Assembly: GCA_017506865.1 (NCBI GenBank)
Contig: JAFCMP010000526.1
Location: 62,001 to 126,000 of the forward strand
DNA from: Tribonema minus
Lineage: Eukaryota > Sar > Xanthophyceae > Tribonematales > Tribonemataceae
Length of the DNA: 64,000 nucleotides
Direction of reading: 5' to 3'
The translations under genes and the position numbers were made by a program. Position 1 is the stretch's first letter. The number at the start of each line of letters is the position of its first letter. Positions 46,001-61,000 of this stretch are shown here, in pieces. The notes beneath the pieces are model-generated. The model was given only the letters and a program-made list of their open reading frames with translations, was not told the origin of the DNA and made no database searches.

Positions 46001-49000
46001 ACCATGCTGATAAATATGCAGATGCCAGCAGGTTCAAACAACAAGAAGCTACTTCAGCGGATCTCCCAAATTGCTAGCATGCAGTCATGCCGTTGTCTCC
46101 GCAAAGTCTTCTTTCAGCATGGCAGAAGTATAACTTGCCAGCAACTCTGTGCACATTGCTCACCTGACAATGGATGGTGCAGCAGGCACTGCATATGATG
46201 TCAGCGCAACTGCTGCAAATGCTGTCACTGCATTGCCCTTGTCAAGGCCTGCTGTTGAGGCAATGGTCACCCCTCCGGCAGTCAGTGCTGAGCAGTAGAG
46301 GTAGGGCCCATCTGCTGTCAATGATCCAGTGCTGTCAAAGATCACAGTCTTGCTCAAAGCACCAGTGTTGACGGCCGATGTTGCAGTGTCCAGCAGCACA
46401 CAGGCAGTGCCAGTCAACGATACTACCGCTGTCATATCTGCAGCATCAACACAAGAGCAGCAGGGTTTGCATCAAAGTCCACTATGACGTACTGCCAGTG
46501 TGTATGTACCCGGAAGCATGAAAAAGCGCACGTGTATATGAAGAAGAAGTACAAAAATGTCAGGCAACTGGTGGTGGCTGCCTCACAAGTAGGCATGCAG
46601 GTGGTGGTTGACGATGCATACGACGTGACATTGTGCGAGCAAATCACCTTGAGGCCATAACTGATGTAGAAAAGGTGCTTATGGGCGAGCAAATTACCTC
46701 TTCAAGTGAAGAATGAACGGCTATTCATGAGGATGAATTTCAAGAACCACTGTTAAAATTATCCTACACTGCGCAAGCCACATGCTGGTGAATTTCTGCT
46801 TGTCAATGAATAGCCCAGCATCACTCGCTGAGCGCTGTAGCATTCCTTACCTCCATTAGCCACCGTCTGGCTGTTGGTAGCAGTGAACACAACCTGCAGC
46901 TGTGTAGCTTGGGCCAGCACAACGCCACCAGCACTGCCAGTTGCGACAGCAGCTGCATTCGCCTTGTACCGCAGTCCCAGTGACCCATAGATGCCAGTTC
47001 GAACTGTAGCTGCAAGCAGTGTATATGCGCTGGAGCCTGTGCATCAGCAAAAAACCAATAAAGGCAGCAGGCATTGAGAGAGGGTGAGTTTTGGAGTCAA
47101 TCAAAATTACTTCTATATTTCTCAATAGCCATGCACAGTATCCAGCAGTCACCCATGTTGGCAATGCCGTGCTGGCGATTCGGAAGAGGTTAGGGGCTAC
47201 ATCATGATCATGACATGACTTCAGCCATCATTGTTGGACCTGCATTGAGCGGAGGGCTCCTGCTCTATTGCCACACCTAAAGTTCGTGAAGCAATGTTGA
47301 TTTCCGCAAATGAGTGCACGTGCAAAATAGCTCAAATGCCGTATAAAGCGGAACCACAAGAACACTACGCAGTGAGCTTGGTAGCCCCTCAAGGCCAATT
47401 GAATTAGCTGCCATAGACACAGTTTGTCAAATTCATGACCCAGGTAACCGTATCTGATCCTCCCAACCTTCAGTGAGAGAGACACCAAGCAACAATGCCT
47501 GTGTCAACTTGAGAAAACCCTCAGGGGCGATCCTGCATAGACAGAATGGTGGGCTGCTCATGATCCACAGCAGCTGCACTCAGCGCATGACGACGAACGC
47601 ATTCAGAAACACAAAGCTTGGGGTAGAAAAGTTAAAAGGGGCTTCATCAGCAGACTCACCACTCTGATTTATGGTCTTGACGCGGAACAGGTATGATGTG
47701 CCCTCTGCCAAGCCTGTTGCGGTGACTGTAGTTCCAGTGATGGTGTCTGAGATGGCTGCGTAGCTGGTGTCGCTGTCTGCAGCTGCCTTCACCTCCACCA
47801 CATAGCTGGTCACCACATGGCCAGGTGACACAGGTGCTGTCCAGCTAAGGCCAACCGTTGTCGGGGACATGGCAGTTGCTGACAGACCGGTTGGCGCACC
47901 CGGCACTGCTGGAAAGATGAACACGTTGTCACTACCAGCGCTACCTGCGCCTTCCCCGGCCGCATTGGTGGCAAAGACCTGAAATGTGTAGTTCTGGGCT
48001 ACTGCCAGCCCTGGCAAATCCAGTGTCAATGTATTGCCGTCAACACTGGTAGCATTGTTCACTGTGGAGGTGCCAGCTTGCTGGTATGCTACGCGGAACT
48101 GTGAGATGGCTGCATTGTTGCTGGCAGGTGCTGTCCAGGTTACGGCGGCATTGCCTGTGGCAATGCTGGGTATGACAGATACAATGCTGCAGTGCAACAG
48201 GCGGCAGCAAAGAGGAAGCAGAAGTGCAATGGTAATGGTCAGCGCCACACACGATCCATCTGCATCTGATGAGTCATGCAGGTGCCCAAAGCGTGAATAC
48301 CTAGCATTAAAGCCTCAAGCTCATATTGGCGCTTTCACCACCTACCTGGCAAACCATGCTGATAAATATGCAGATGCCAGCAGGTTCAAACAACAAGAAG
48401 CTACTTCAGCGGATCTCCCAAATTGCTAGCATGCAGTCATGCCGTTGTCTCCGCAAAGTCTTCTTTCAGCATGGCAGAAGTATAACTTGCCAGCAACTCT
48501 GTGCACATTGCTCACCTGACAATGGATGGTGCAGCAGGCACTGCATATGATGTCAGCGCAACTGCTGCAAATGCTGTCACTGCATTGCCCTTGTCAAGGC
48601 CTGCTGTTGAGGCAATGGTCACCCCTCCGGCAGTCAGTGCTGAGCAGTAGAGGTAGGGCCCATCTGCTGTCAATGATCCAGTGCTGTCAAAGATCACAGT
48701 CTTGCTCAAAGCACCAGTGTTGACGGCCGATGTTGCAGTGTCCAGCAGCACACAGGCAGTGCCAGTCAACGATACTACCGCTGTCATATCTGCAGCATCA
48801 ACACAAGAGCAGCAGGGTTTGCATCAAAGTCCACTATGACGTACTGCCAGTGTGTATGTACCCGGAAGCATGAAAAAGCGCACGTGTATATGAAGAAGAA
48901 GTACAAAAATGTCAGGCAACTGGTGGTGGCTGCCTCACAAGTAGGCATGCAGGTGGTGGTTGACGATGCATACGACGTGACATTGTGCGAGCAAATCACC

Positions 49001-52000
49001 TTGAGGCCATAACTGATATAGAAAAGGTGCTTATGGGCGAGCAAATTACCTCTTCAAGTGAAAAATGAACGGCTATTCATGAGGATGAATTTCAAGAACC
49101 ACTGTTAAAATTATCCTCCACTGCGCAAGCCACATGCTGGTGAATTTCTGCTTGTCAATGAATAGCCCAGCATCACTCGCTGAGCGCTGTAGCATTCCTT
49201 ACCTCCATTAGCCACCGTCTGGCTGTTGGTAGCAGTGAACACAACCTGCAGCTGTGTAGCTTGGGCCAGCACAACGCCACCAGCACTGCCAGTTGCGACA
49301 GCAGCTGCATTCGCCTTGTACCGCAGTCCCAGTGACCCATAGATGCCAGTTCGAACTGTAGCTGCAAGCAGTGTATATGCGCTGGAGCCTGTGCATCAGC
49401 AAAAAACCAATAAAGGCAGCAGGCATTGAGAGAGGGTGAGTTTTGGAGTCAATCAAAATTACTTCTATATTTCTCAATAGCCATGCACAGTATCCAGCAG
49501 TCACCCATGTTGGCAATGCCGTGCTGGCGATTCGGAAGAGGTTAGGGGCTACATCATGATCATGACATGACTTCAGCCATCATTGTTGGACCTGCATTGA
49601 GCGGAGGGCTCCTGCTCTATTGCCACACCTAAAAATCGTGAAGCAATGTTGATTTCCGCAAATGAGTGCACGTGCAAAATAGCTCAAATGCCGTATAAAG
49701 CGGAACCACAAGAACACTACGCAGTGAGCTTGGTAGCCCCTCAAGGCCAATTGAATTAGCTGCCATAGACACAGTTTGTCAAATTCATGACCCAGGTAAC
49801 CGTATCTGATCCTCCCAACCTTCAGTGAGAGAGACACCAAGCAACAATGCCTGTGTCAACTTGAGAAAACCCTCAGGGGCGATCCTGCATAGACAGAATG
49901 GTGGGCTGCTCATGATCCACAGCAGCTGCACTCAGCGCATGACGACGAACGCATTCAGAAACACAAAGCTTGGGGTAGAAAAGTTAAAAGGGGCTTCATC
50001 AGCAGACTCACCACTCTGATTTATGGTCTTGACGCGGAACAGGTATGATGTGCCCTCTGCCAAGCCTGTTGCGGTGACTGTAGTTCCAGTGATGGTGTCT
50101 GAGATGGCTGCGTAGCTGGTGTCGCTGTCTGCAGCTGCCTTCACCTCCACCACATAGCTGGTCACCACATGGCCAGGTGACACAGGTGCTGTCCAGCTAA
50201 GGCCAACCGTTGTCGGGGACATGGCAGTTGCTGACAGACCGGTTGGCGCACCCGGCACTGCTGGAAAGATGAACACGTTGTCACTACCAGCGCTACCTGC
50301 GCCTTCCCCGGCCGCATTGGTGGCAAAGACCTGAAATGTGTAGTTCTGGGCTACTGCCAGCCCTGGCAAATCCAGTGTCAATGTATTGCCGTCAACACTG
50401 GTAGCATTGTTCACTGTGGAGGTGCCAGCTTGCTGGTATGCTACGCGGAACTGTGAGATGGCTGCATTGTTGCTGGCAGGTGCTGTCCAGGTTACGGCGG
50501 CATTGCCTGTGGCAATGCTGGGTATGACAGATACAATGCTGCAGTGCAACAGGCGGCAGCAAAGAGGAAGCAGAAGTGCAATGGTAATGGTCAGCGCCAC
50601 ACACGATCCATCTGCATCTGATGAGTCATGCAGGTGCCCAAAGCGTGAATACCTAGCATTAAAGCCTCAAGCTCATATTGGCGCTTTCACCACCTACCTG
50701 GCAAACCATGCTGATAAATATGCAGATGCCAGCAGGTTCAAACAACAAGAAGCTACTTCAGCGGATCTCCCAAATTGCTAGCATGCAGTCATGCCGTTGT
50801 CTCCGCAAAGTCTTCTTTCAGCATGGCAGAAGTATAACTTGCCAGCAACTCTGTGCACATTGCTCACCTGACAATGGATGGTGCAGCAGGCACTGCATAT
50901 GATGTCAGCGCAACTGCTGCAAATGCTGTCACTGCATTGCCCTTGTCAAGGCCTGCTGTTGAGGCAATGGTCACCCCTCCGGCAGTCAGTGCTGAGCAGT
51001 AGAGGTAGGGCCCATCTGCTGTCAATGATCCAGTGCTGTCAAAGATCACAGTCTTGCTCAAAGCACCAGTGTTGACGGCCGATGTTGCAGTGTCCAGCAG
51101 CACACAGGCAGTGCCAGTCAACGATACTACCGCTGTCATATCTGCAGCATCAACACAAGAGCAGCAGGGTTTGCATCAAAGTCCACTATGACGTACTGCC
51201 AGTGTGTATGTACCCGGAAGCATGAAAAAGCGCACGTGTATATGAAGAAGAAGTACAAAAATGTCAGGCAACTGGTGGTGGCTGCCTCACAAGTAGGCAT
51301 GCAGGTGGTGGTTGACGATGCATACGACGTGACATTGTGCGAGCAAATCACCTTGAGGCCATAACTGATATAGAAAAGGTGCTTATGGGCGAGCAAATTA
51401 CCTCTTCAAGTGAAGAATGAACGGCTATTCATGAGGATGAATTTCAAGAACCACTGTTAAAATTATCCTCCACTGCGCAAGCCACATGCTGGTGAATTTC
51501 TGCTTGTCAATGAATAGCCCAGCATCACTCGCTGAGCGCTGTAGCATTCCTTACCTCCATTAGCCACCGTCTGGCTGTTGGTAGCAGTGAACACAACCTG
51601 CAGCTGTGTAGCTTGGGCCAGCACAACGCCACCAGCACTGCCAGTTGCGACAGCAGCTGCATTCGCCTTGTACCGCAGTCCCAGTGACCCATAGATGCCA
51701 GTTCGAACTGTAGCTGCAAGCAGTGTATATGCGCTGGAGCCTGTGCATCAGCAAAAAACCAATAAAGGCAGCAGGCATTGAGAGAGGGTGAGTTTTGGAG
51801 TCAATCAAAATTACTTCTATATTTCTCAATAGCCATGCACAGTATCCAGCAGTCACCCATGTTGGCAATGCCGTGCTGGCGATTCGGAAGAGGTTAGGGG
51901 CTACATCATGATCATGACATGACTTCAGCCATCATTGTTGGACCTGCATTGAGCGGAGGGCTCCTGCTCTATTGCCACACCTAAAGTTCGTGAAGCAATG

Positions 52001-55000
52001 TTGATTTCCGCAAATGAGTGCACGTGCAAAATAGCTCAAATGCCGTATAAAGCGGAACCACAAGAACACTACGCAGTGAGCTTGGTAGCCCCTCAAGGCC
52101 AATTGAATTAGCTGCCATAGACACAGTTTGTCAAATTCATGACCCAGGTAACCGTATCTGATCCTCCCAACCTTCAGTGAGAGAGACACCAAGCAACAAT
52201 GCCTGTGTCAACTTGAGAAAACCCTCAGGGGCGATCCTGCATAGACAGAATGGTGGGCTGCTCATGATCCACAGCAGCTGCACTCAGCGCATGACGACGA
52301 ACGCATTCAGAAACACAAAGCTTGGGGTAGAAAAGTTAAAAGGGGCTTCATCAGCAGACTCACCACTCTGATTTATGGTCTTGACGCGGAACAGGTATGA
52401 TGTGCCCTCTGCCAAGCCTGTTGCGGTGACTGTAGTTCCAGTGATGGTGTCTGAGATGGCTGCGTAGCTGGTGTCGCTGTCTGCAGCTGCCTTCACCTCC
52501 ACCACATAGCTGGTCACCACATGGCCAGGTGACACAGGTGCTGTCCAGCTAAGGCCAACCGTTGTCGGGGACATGGCAGTTGCTGACAGACCGGTTGGCG
52601 CACCCGGCACTGCTGGAAAGATGAACACGTTGTCACTACCAGCGCTACCTGCGCCTTCCCCGGCCGCATTGGTGGCAAAGACCTGAAATGTGTAGTTCTG
52701 GGCTACTGCCAGCCCTGGCAAATCCAGTGTCAATGTATTGCCGTCAACACTGGTAGCATTGTTCACTGTGGAGGTGCCAGCTTGCTGGTATGCTACGCGG
52801 AACTGTGAGATGGCTGCATTGTTGCTGGCAGGTGCTGTCCAGGTTACGGCGGCATTGCCTGTGGCAATGCTGGGTATGACAGATACAATGCTGCAGTGCA
52901 ACAGGCGGCAGCAAAGAGGAAGCAGAAGTGCAATGGTAATGGTCAGCGCCACACACGATCCATCTGCATCTGATGAGTCATGCAGGTGCCCAAAGCGTGA
53001 ATACCTAGCATTAAAGCCTCAAGCTCATATTGGCGCTTTCACCACCTACCTGGCAAACCATGCTGATAAATATGCAGATGCCAGCAGGTTCAAACAACAA
53101 GAAGCTACTTCAGCGGATCTCCCAAATTGCTAGCATGCAGTCATGCCGTTGTCTCCGCAAAGTCTTCTTTCAGCATGGCAGAAGTATAACTTGCCAGCAA
53201 CTCTGTGCACATTGCTCACCTGACAATGGATGGTGCAGCAGGCACTGCATATGATGTCAGCGCAACTGCTGCAAATGCTGTCACTGCATTGCCCTTGTCA
53301 AGGCCTGCTGTTGAGGCAATGGTCACCCCTCCGGCAGTCAGTGCTGAGCAGTAGAGGTAGGGCCCATCTGCTGTCAATGATCCAGTGCTGTCAAAGATCA
53401 CAGTCTTGCTCAAAGCACCAGTGTTGACGGCCGATGTTGCAGTGTCCAGCAGCACACAGGCAGTGCCAGTCAACGATACTACCGCTGTCATATCTGCAGC
53501 ATCAACACAAGAGCAGCAGGGTTTGCATCAAAGTCCACTATGACGTACTGCCAGTGTGTATGTACCCGGAAGCATGAAAAAGCGCACGTGTATATGAAGA
53601 AGAAGTACAAAAATGTCAGGCAACTGGTGGTGGCTGCCTCACAAGTAGGCATGCAGGTGGTGGTTGACGATGCATACGACGTGACATTGTGCGAGCAAAT
53701 CACCTTGAGGCCATAACTGATGTAGAGAAGGTGCTTATGGGCGAGCGAATTACCTCTTCAAGTGAAGAATGAACGGCTATTCATGAGGATGAATTTCAAG
53801 AACCACTGTTAAAATTATCCTACACTGCGCAAGCCACATGCTGGTGAATTTCTGCTTGTCAATGAATAGCCCAGCATCACTCGCTGAGCGCTGTAGCATT
53901 CCTTACCTCCATTAGCCACCGTCTGGCTGTTGGTAGCAGTGAACACAACCTGCAGCTGTGTAGCTTGGGCCAGCACAACGCCACCAGCACTGCCAGTTGC
54001 GACAGCAGCTGCATTCGCCTTGTACCGCAGTCCCAGTGACCCATAGATGCCAGTTCGAACTGTAGCTGCAAGCAGTGTATATGCGCTGGAGCCTGTGCAT
54101 CAGCAAAAAACCAATAAAGGCAGCAGGCATTGAGAGAGGGTGAGTTTTGGAGTCAATCAAAATTACTTCTATATTTCTCAATAGCCATGCACAGTATCCA
54201 GCAGTCACCCATGTTGGCAATGCCGTGCTGGCGATTCGGAAGAGGTTAGGGGCTACATCATGATCATGACATGACTTCAGCCATCATTGTTGGACCTGCA
54301 TTGAGCGGAGGGCTCCTGCTCTATTGCCACACCTAAAGTTCGTGAAGCAATGTTGATTTCCGCAAATGAGTGCACGTGCAAAATAGCTCAAATGCCGTAT
54401 AAAGCGGAACCACAAGAACACTACGCAGTGAGCTTGGTAGCCCCTCAAGGCCAATTGAATTAGCTGCCATAGACACAGTTTGTCAAATTCATGACCCAGG
54501 TAACCGTATCTGATCCTCCCAACCTTCAGTGAGAGAGACACCAAGCAACAATGCCTGTGTCAACTTGAGAAAACCCTCAGGGGCGATCCTGCATAGACAG
54601 AATGGTGGGCTGCTCATGATCCACAGCAGCTGCACTCAGCGCATGACGACGAACGCATTCAGAAACACAAAGCTTGGGGTAGAAAAGTTAAAAGGGGCTT
54701 CATCAGCAGACTCACCACTCTGATTTATGGTCTTGACGCGGAACAGGTATGATGTGCCCTCTGCCAAGCCTGTTGCGGTGACTGTAGTTCCAGTGATGGT
54801 GTCTGAGATGGCTGCGTAGCTGGTGTCGCTGTCTGCAGCTGCCTTCACCTCCACCACATAGCTGGTCACCACATGGCCAGGTGACACAGGTGCTGTCCAG
54901 CTAAGGCCAACCGTTGTCGGGGACATGGCAGTTGCTGACAGACCGGTTGGCGCACCCGGCACTGCTGGAAAGATGAACACGTTGTCACTACCAGCGCTAC

Positions 55001-58000
55001 CTGCGCCTTCCCCGGCCGCATTGGTGGCAAAGACCTGAAATGTGTAGTTCTGGGCTACTGCCAGCCCTGTCACATCCAGTGTCAATGTATTGCCGTCAAC
55101 ACTGGTAGCATTGTTCACTGTGGAGGTGCCAGCTTGCTGGTATGCTACGCGGAACTGTGAGATGGCTGCATTGTTGCTGGCAGGTGCTGTCCAGATTACG
55201 GCGGCATTGCCTGTGGCAGTGCTGGGTACTACTGACACAATGCTGCAGTGCAACATGCGGCAGCAGCGAGTAGCCATGATGATGGTCAGCATCTCACTTG
55301 ATTCATGTGCTTCTGGTGAGTCACGCAGGTGCCAAAAGTGCTAATAGGTACCTAGCAGCAGCCTTGCACTCATATTTGCGCTTCACCAGCTGCCTGGCAT
55401 GGTACGCTGGTGAGACAAACAGGTTTGTACAAGCAATATCTACTCAAGTCGATCTCTCAAGTATTGCTAGCATGCAGTCATATCTTGCCCGTGTTCCATC
55501 ATGGTATCATTAGCCAGCAACTCCGTACACCTTGCTCACCTGACAATGGATGGTGCAGCAGGCACTGCATATGACGTCAGCGCAACTGCTGCAAACGCTG
55601 TCACTGCATTGCCCTTGTCAAGGCCTGCTATTGAGGCAATGGTCACCCCTCCGGCAGTCAGTGCTGAGCAGTAGAGGTAGGGCCCATCTGCTGTCAATGA
55701 TCCAGTGCTGTCAAAGATCACAGTCTTGCTCAAAGCACCCGTGTTGACGGCCGATGTTGCAGTGTCCAGCAGCACACAGGCAGTGCCAGTCAACGATACC
55801 ACCGCTGTCATATCTGCAGCATCAACGCAAGAGCAGCAGGGTTTGCATCAAAGTCCACTATGACGTACTGCCAGTGACATTGTGTATGTACTCGGAAGCA
55901 TGAAAAAGCAAGCGCGCGTGTATATGAAATAGAAGTACAAAAATGTCAGGCAACTGGTGGTGGCTGCCTCACAAGTTTGCATGCAGGTTGCGGTTGACGA
56001 TGCATACGAGGTGACATTGTGCGAGCAAATCACCTTAAGGCCATAACTGATGTAGAGAAGGTGCTTATGGGCGAGCAAATTACCTCTTCAAGTGAAGAAT
56101 GAACGAACGGCTATTCACAAGGATGAATCTCAAGAACCACTGTTGAAAATTATCCTACATCGCGCAAGCCACATGCTGGTGAATTTCTGCTTGTCAATGA
56201 ATAGCCCAGCATCACTCGCTGAGCGCTGTAGCATTCCTTACCTCCATTAGCCACCGTCTGGCTGTCGGTAGCAGTGACCACAACCTGCAGCTGTGTAGCT
56301 TGGGCCAGCACAACGCCACCAGCACTGCCAGTTGCGACAGCAGCTGCATTCGCCTTGTACCGCAGTTCCAGTGACCCATAGATGCCAGTTCGAACTGTAG
56401 CTGCAAGCAGTGTATATGCGCTGGTGCCTGTGCATCAGCAAAGAACCAAAAAAGGCAGCAGGCATTGAGAGAGGGTGAGTTTTGGAGTCAATCAAAATTA
56501 CTTCTATATTTCTCAATAGCCATGCACAGTATCCAGCAGTCACCCATGTTGGCAATGCTGTGCTGGCAATTCGGAAGAGGTTAGGGGCTACATCATGATC
56601 ATGACATGACTTCAGCCATCAACAACTTTTGATGTGACATACCAGGTTGTTGGACCTGCATTGAGCGGAGGGCTCCTGCTCTATTGCCACAACTAAAGTT
56701 CGTGAAGCAATGTTGATTTCCGCAAATGAGTGCACGTGCAAAATAGCTCAAATGCCGTATAAAGCGGAACCACGAGAACACTCCGCAGTGAGCTTGGTAG
56801 CCCCTCAAAGCCAATTGAATTAGCTGCCATAGACACAATTTGTCAAAAACATGACCCAGGTAACCGTATCTGATCCTCACAACCTTCAGTGAGAGAGACA
56901 CCAAGCAACAATGCCTCTGTCAACTTGAGAAAACCCTCAAGGTCGATCCTGCATAGACAGAATGGTGGGCTGCTCATGATCCACAGCAGCTGCACTCAGC
57001 GCATGACGGCGAACGCATTCAGAAACACAAAGCTTGGGGTAGAAATGTTAAAAAGGGGTTCATCAGCAGACTCACCGCTCTGATTGATGGTCTTGACGCG
57101 GAACAGGTATGATGTGCCCTCTGCCAAGCCTGTTGCGGTGACTGTAGTTCCAGTGATGGTGTCTGAGATGGCTGCGTAGCTGGTGTCGCTGTCTGCAGCT
57201 GCCTTCACCTCCACCACATAGCTGGTCACCACATGGCCAGGTGACACAGGTGCTGTCCAGCTAAGGCCAACCGTTGTCGGGGACATGGCAGTTGCTGACA
57301 GACCGGTTGGCGCACCCGGCACTGCTGGAAAGATGAACACGTTGTCACTACTAGCGCTACCTGCGCCTTCCCCGGCCGCATTGGTGGCAAAGACCTGAAA
57401 TGTGTAGTTCTGTGCTACTGTGAGCCCCGTCACTTCCAGTGTCAATGTATTGCCGTCAACACTGGTAGCATTGTTCACTGTGGAGGTGCCAGCTTGCTGG
57501 TATGCTATGCGGAACTGTGAGATGGCTGCATTGTTGCTGGCAGGTGCTGTCCAGGTTACGGCGGCATTGCCTGTGGCAATGCTGGGTATGACAGATACAA
57601 TGCTGCAGTGCAACAGGCGGCAGCAAAGAGTAGCCATGATGATGGTCAGCATCACACTTAATTCATGTGCTTCTGGTGAGTCACGCAGGTGCCAAAAGTG
57701 CTAATAGGTACCTAGCAGCAGCCTTGCACTCATGTTTGCGCTTCACCAGCTGCCTGGCATGGTACGCTGGTAATACAAACAGGTTTGTACAAGCAATATC
57801 TACTCAAGCCGATCTCTCAAGTATTGCTAGCATGCAGTCATATCTTGCCCGTGTTCCATCATGGTATCATTAGCCAGCAACTCCGTACACATTGCTCACC
57901 TGACAATGGATGGTGCAGCAGGCACTGCATATGATGTCAATGCCACTGCAGAGAAGGCTGTCACCGCATTGCCCTTGTCAAGGACCGCAGTTGAGGCAAT

Positions 58001-61000
58001 GGTCACCCCTCCCGCAGTCAGCGCTGAGCAGTAGAGGTAGGGCCCATCTGCTGTCAATGATCCAGCACTGTCGAAAACAACAGTCTTGCTCAAAGCACCC
58101 GTGTTGACGTCCGATGTTGCAGTGTCCAGCAGCACACAGGTGGTGCCAGTCAAAGACACCACAGCTGTCATATCTGCAACATCACAACAACAGCAGCAGG
58201 GTATCATCCAATATTCAGACCTCGGGTACTGACAGTGTGCATCTTTGTGATACTGTGCATGTATATCAAACACAAATTTCAGGCAAATTGATGGCGGCTT
58301 ACTCACATGTAGGCGATCAGGCTGCATTTCACAATGTTGACAGCAATTCAAAAGGTGCTTGTGTGCTATCAAATCACCTCTTCATGGCAAAATCATCTGC
58401 TACTAGTATTACCGCAAGGACCGATGCCCTCAGGCTGATGCCAAGCAACACTTGAAGCGATGACCTGCAGGCAAAAGACACACGCTGGTGCAATTGTGCT
58501 TGTCAATGAATAGCCCAGCACCACTTGCTGAGTGCTGTTGCATTCCTTACCTCCATTAGCCACCGTCTGGCTGTTGGTAGCAGCGAACAAAACCTGCAGC
58601 TGTGTAGCATGCGCCAGCACAACGCCACCAGCACTGCCAGTTGCGACAGCAGCTGCATTTGCCTTGTACCGCAGCCCCAGTGACCCATAGATGCCTATTC
58701 GGACTGCAGCTGCAAGCAGTGTATATGCGCTAGTGCCTGTGCATCAACAGCAGCAACAAAGGCAGCAGGCAGTCTTGAGCATGAGTTTTCAACTGGAGCA
58801 AAGTGTAATTCATCAAGGGACAGCCATCAATGCATTGCAAAAGTCACTCACGTTGGCAAGACGTGCTAGCGCGGGAGTCAGAGTCTACATCATGATGATG
58901 ACATAGAGTCATGTGTGGCTACTAGTATGCTAGGAGGCAAGTTCTGCTGCCATTGAAATCTTGCACGGGGCACCATTATGCCTCAGGCTGCAAGTGGGTT
59001 GTGGTCCCATTTGCCCTTACATCAAGTCCAACCCTACAATTAACTTCAACGCTTATCTTAGCCCTCGTCTGAAACCCTACCCTGCATCCTCATCCAGACG
59101 GTCTTCCTGCACCCACCGTCAAGCTGTGATGTGACATACTGATGACATGGAGACATGTGTGTGGCTACTAGTATGCTAGGAGGCAAGTACTGCTGCTGTC
59201 AAGAACTTGCACGGGGTACAATGCCTCCAAGGGGGTTTTGGCCCCGTTTGCCGTCACACTTATAGTAAGTCCAGTCCCTAATCTAGAGCCAACACTGAAA
59301 ATCTAACCTGCATCCCCATCTAGACCCTTCTTCTTCACGCATCGGCAGTTGTTGATGTGACATAGCAGGTTACTGGGCCTGCATGGAGCGAAGGGCTCCT
59401 GCTCTATTTGCAATAACCAAAATGCGTGAACTACGATCTGATATTGGTTCCAGCAGTTGAGGGCACCTGTGAAAGTAGCTCAAATGCCATAAAAAGCGGA
59501 ACCACACAAAGGCTCTGCAGTATGCTTGGTGCCCCTCAAAAATCCAATGCAAGGCTGCAGGCGATCCGCAAGCGACACTCGGCACATGACGACAAAGGCC
59601 CCACCAGAAAAGACCAACTTGAAGCTTCAAGTTGGCATCAAGGATGCACTGCAGAGTCTGACTCACCGCTTTGATTGATGGTCTTGACACGGAACAGGTA
59701 TGATGTGCCCTCTGCCAAGCCTGTTGCGGCGACTGTAGTTCCAGTGATGGTGTCTGAGATCGCTGTGTAGCTGGTGTCGCTATCGGCAGCTGCCTTCACC
59801 TCCACCACATAGCTGGTCACCACATGGCCAGGTGACACAGGTGCTGTCCAGCTAAGGCCAACCGTTGTCGGGGACATGGCAGTTGCTGACAGACCGGTTG
59901 GCGCACCCGGCACTGCTGGAAAGATGAACACGTTGTCACTACCAGCGCTACCTGCGCCTTCCCCGGCCGCATTGGTGGCAAATACCTGAAATGTGTAGTT
60001 CTGTGCTACTGCCAGCCCCGTCACTTCCAGTGTCAATGTATTGCCGTTAACACTGGTAGCATTGTTCTCTGTGGAGGTGCCAGCTTGCTGGTATGCTACG
60101 CGGAACTGTGAGATGGCTGCATTGTTGCTGGCAGGTGCTGTCCAGGTTACGGCGGCATTGCCTGTGGCAATGCTGGGTATGACAGATACAATGCTGCAGT
60201 GCAACAGGCGGCAGCAAAGAGGAAACAGCAGTGCAATGGTAATGGTCAGCGCCACACACGATCCATCTGCATCTGATGAGTCATGCAGGTGCCCAAAGCG
60301 TGAATACCTAGCATTAAAGCCTCAAGCTCATATTGGCGCTTTCACCACCTACCTGGCAAACCATGCTGATAAATATGCAGATGCCAGCAGCCTGAGGTTC
60401 AAACAACAAGATCAACTTAAGCGGATCTCCCAAATTGCTAGCATGCAGTCATGCCGTTGTCTCCGCAAAGTCTTCTTTCAGCATGGCAGAAGTATAACTT
60501 GCCAGCAACTCTGTGCACATTGCTCACCTGACAATGGATGGTGCAGCAGGCACTGCATATGATGTCAGCGCAACTGCTGCAAATGCTGTCACTGCATTGC
60601 CCTTGTCAAGGCCTGCTGTTGAGGCAATGATCACCCCTCCAGCAGTCAGTGCTGAGCAGTAGAGGTAGGGCCCATCTGCTGTCAATGATCCAGTGCTGTC
60701 AAAGATCACAGTCTTGCTCAAAGCACCCGTGTTGACGGCCGATGTTGCAGTGTCCAGAAGCACACAGGCGGTGCCAGTCAAAGACACTACCGTTGTCATA
60801 TCTGTGGCATGGCAAAAAACAGCAGCAGGTTTGCATTACTGTCTACGTTACTGTCTACTCTTTAATACTGACAGTGTGTATGTACTTCGAAGCATGAATT
60901 AGCGCGCGTGTATACAAAAATGTCAGGCAATTGGATGGTGGCTGATTCACATGTAGGCATGCAAGTTGCGGTTGTCAATGTAGACATGTTGGCATTGTTC

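Larger units (their letters stand above)
43100..55069. repeat. Near-perfect 2352-bp tandem array, about five copies
   Basis: Exon positions recur exactly every 2352 bp: A exons end at 45308, 47660, 50012, 52364 and 54716. By eye the copies differ by only a few substitutions per unit, including in introns. Each unit holds introns of about 329, 413 and 623 bp plus 987 coding nt. Near-identity starts at about 43100, inside the A exon of cassette 9, and stops at about 55069, inside the A exon of cassette 4. Both breakpoints therefore lie in FN3 coding sequence. The copy number may be compressed or expanded by assembly. Confidence 0.9.

Noticed and set aside
45682-46198. Plus-strand open frames of 131 and 74 codons repeated in every cassette
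   Set aside because: Their repetition comes from the 2352-bp array. They lie opposite FN3 exons or introns and show no features of their own.
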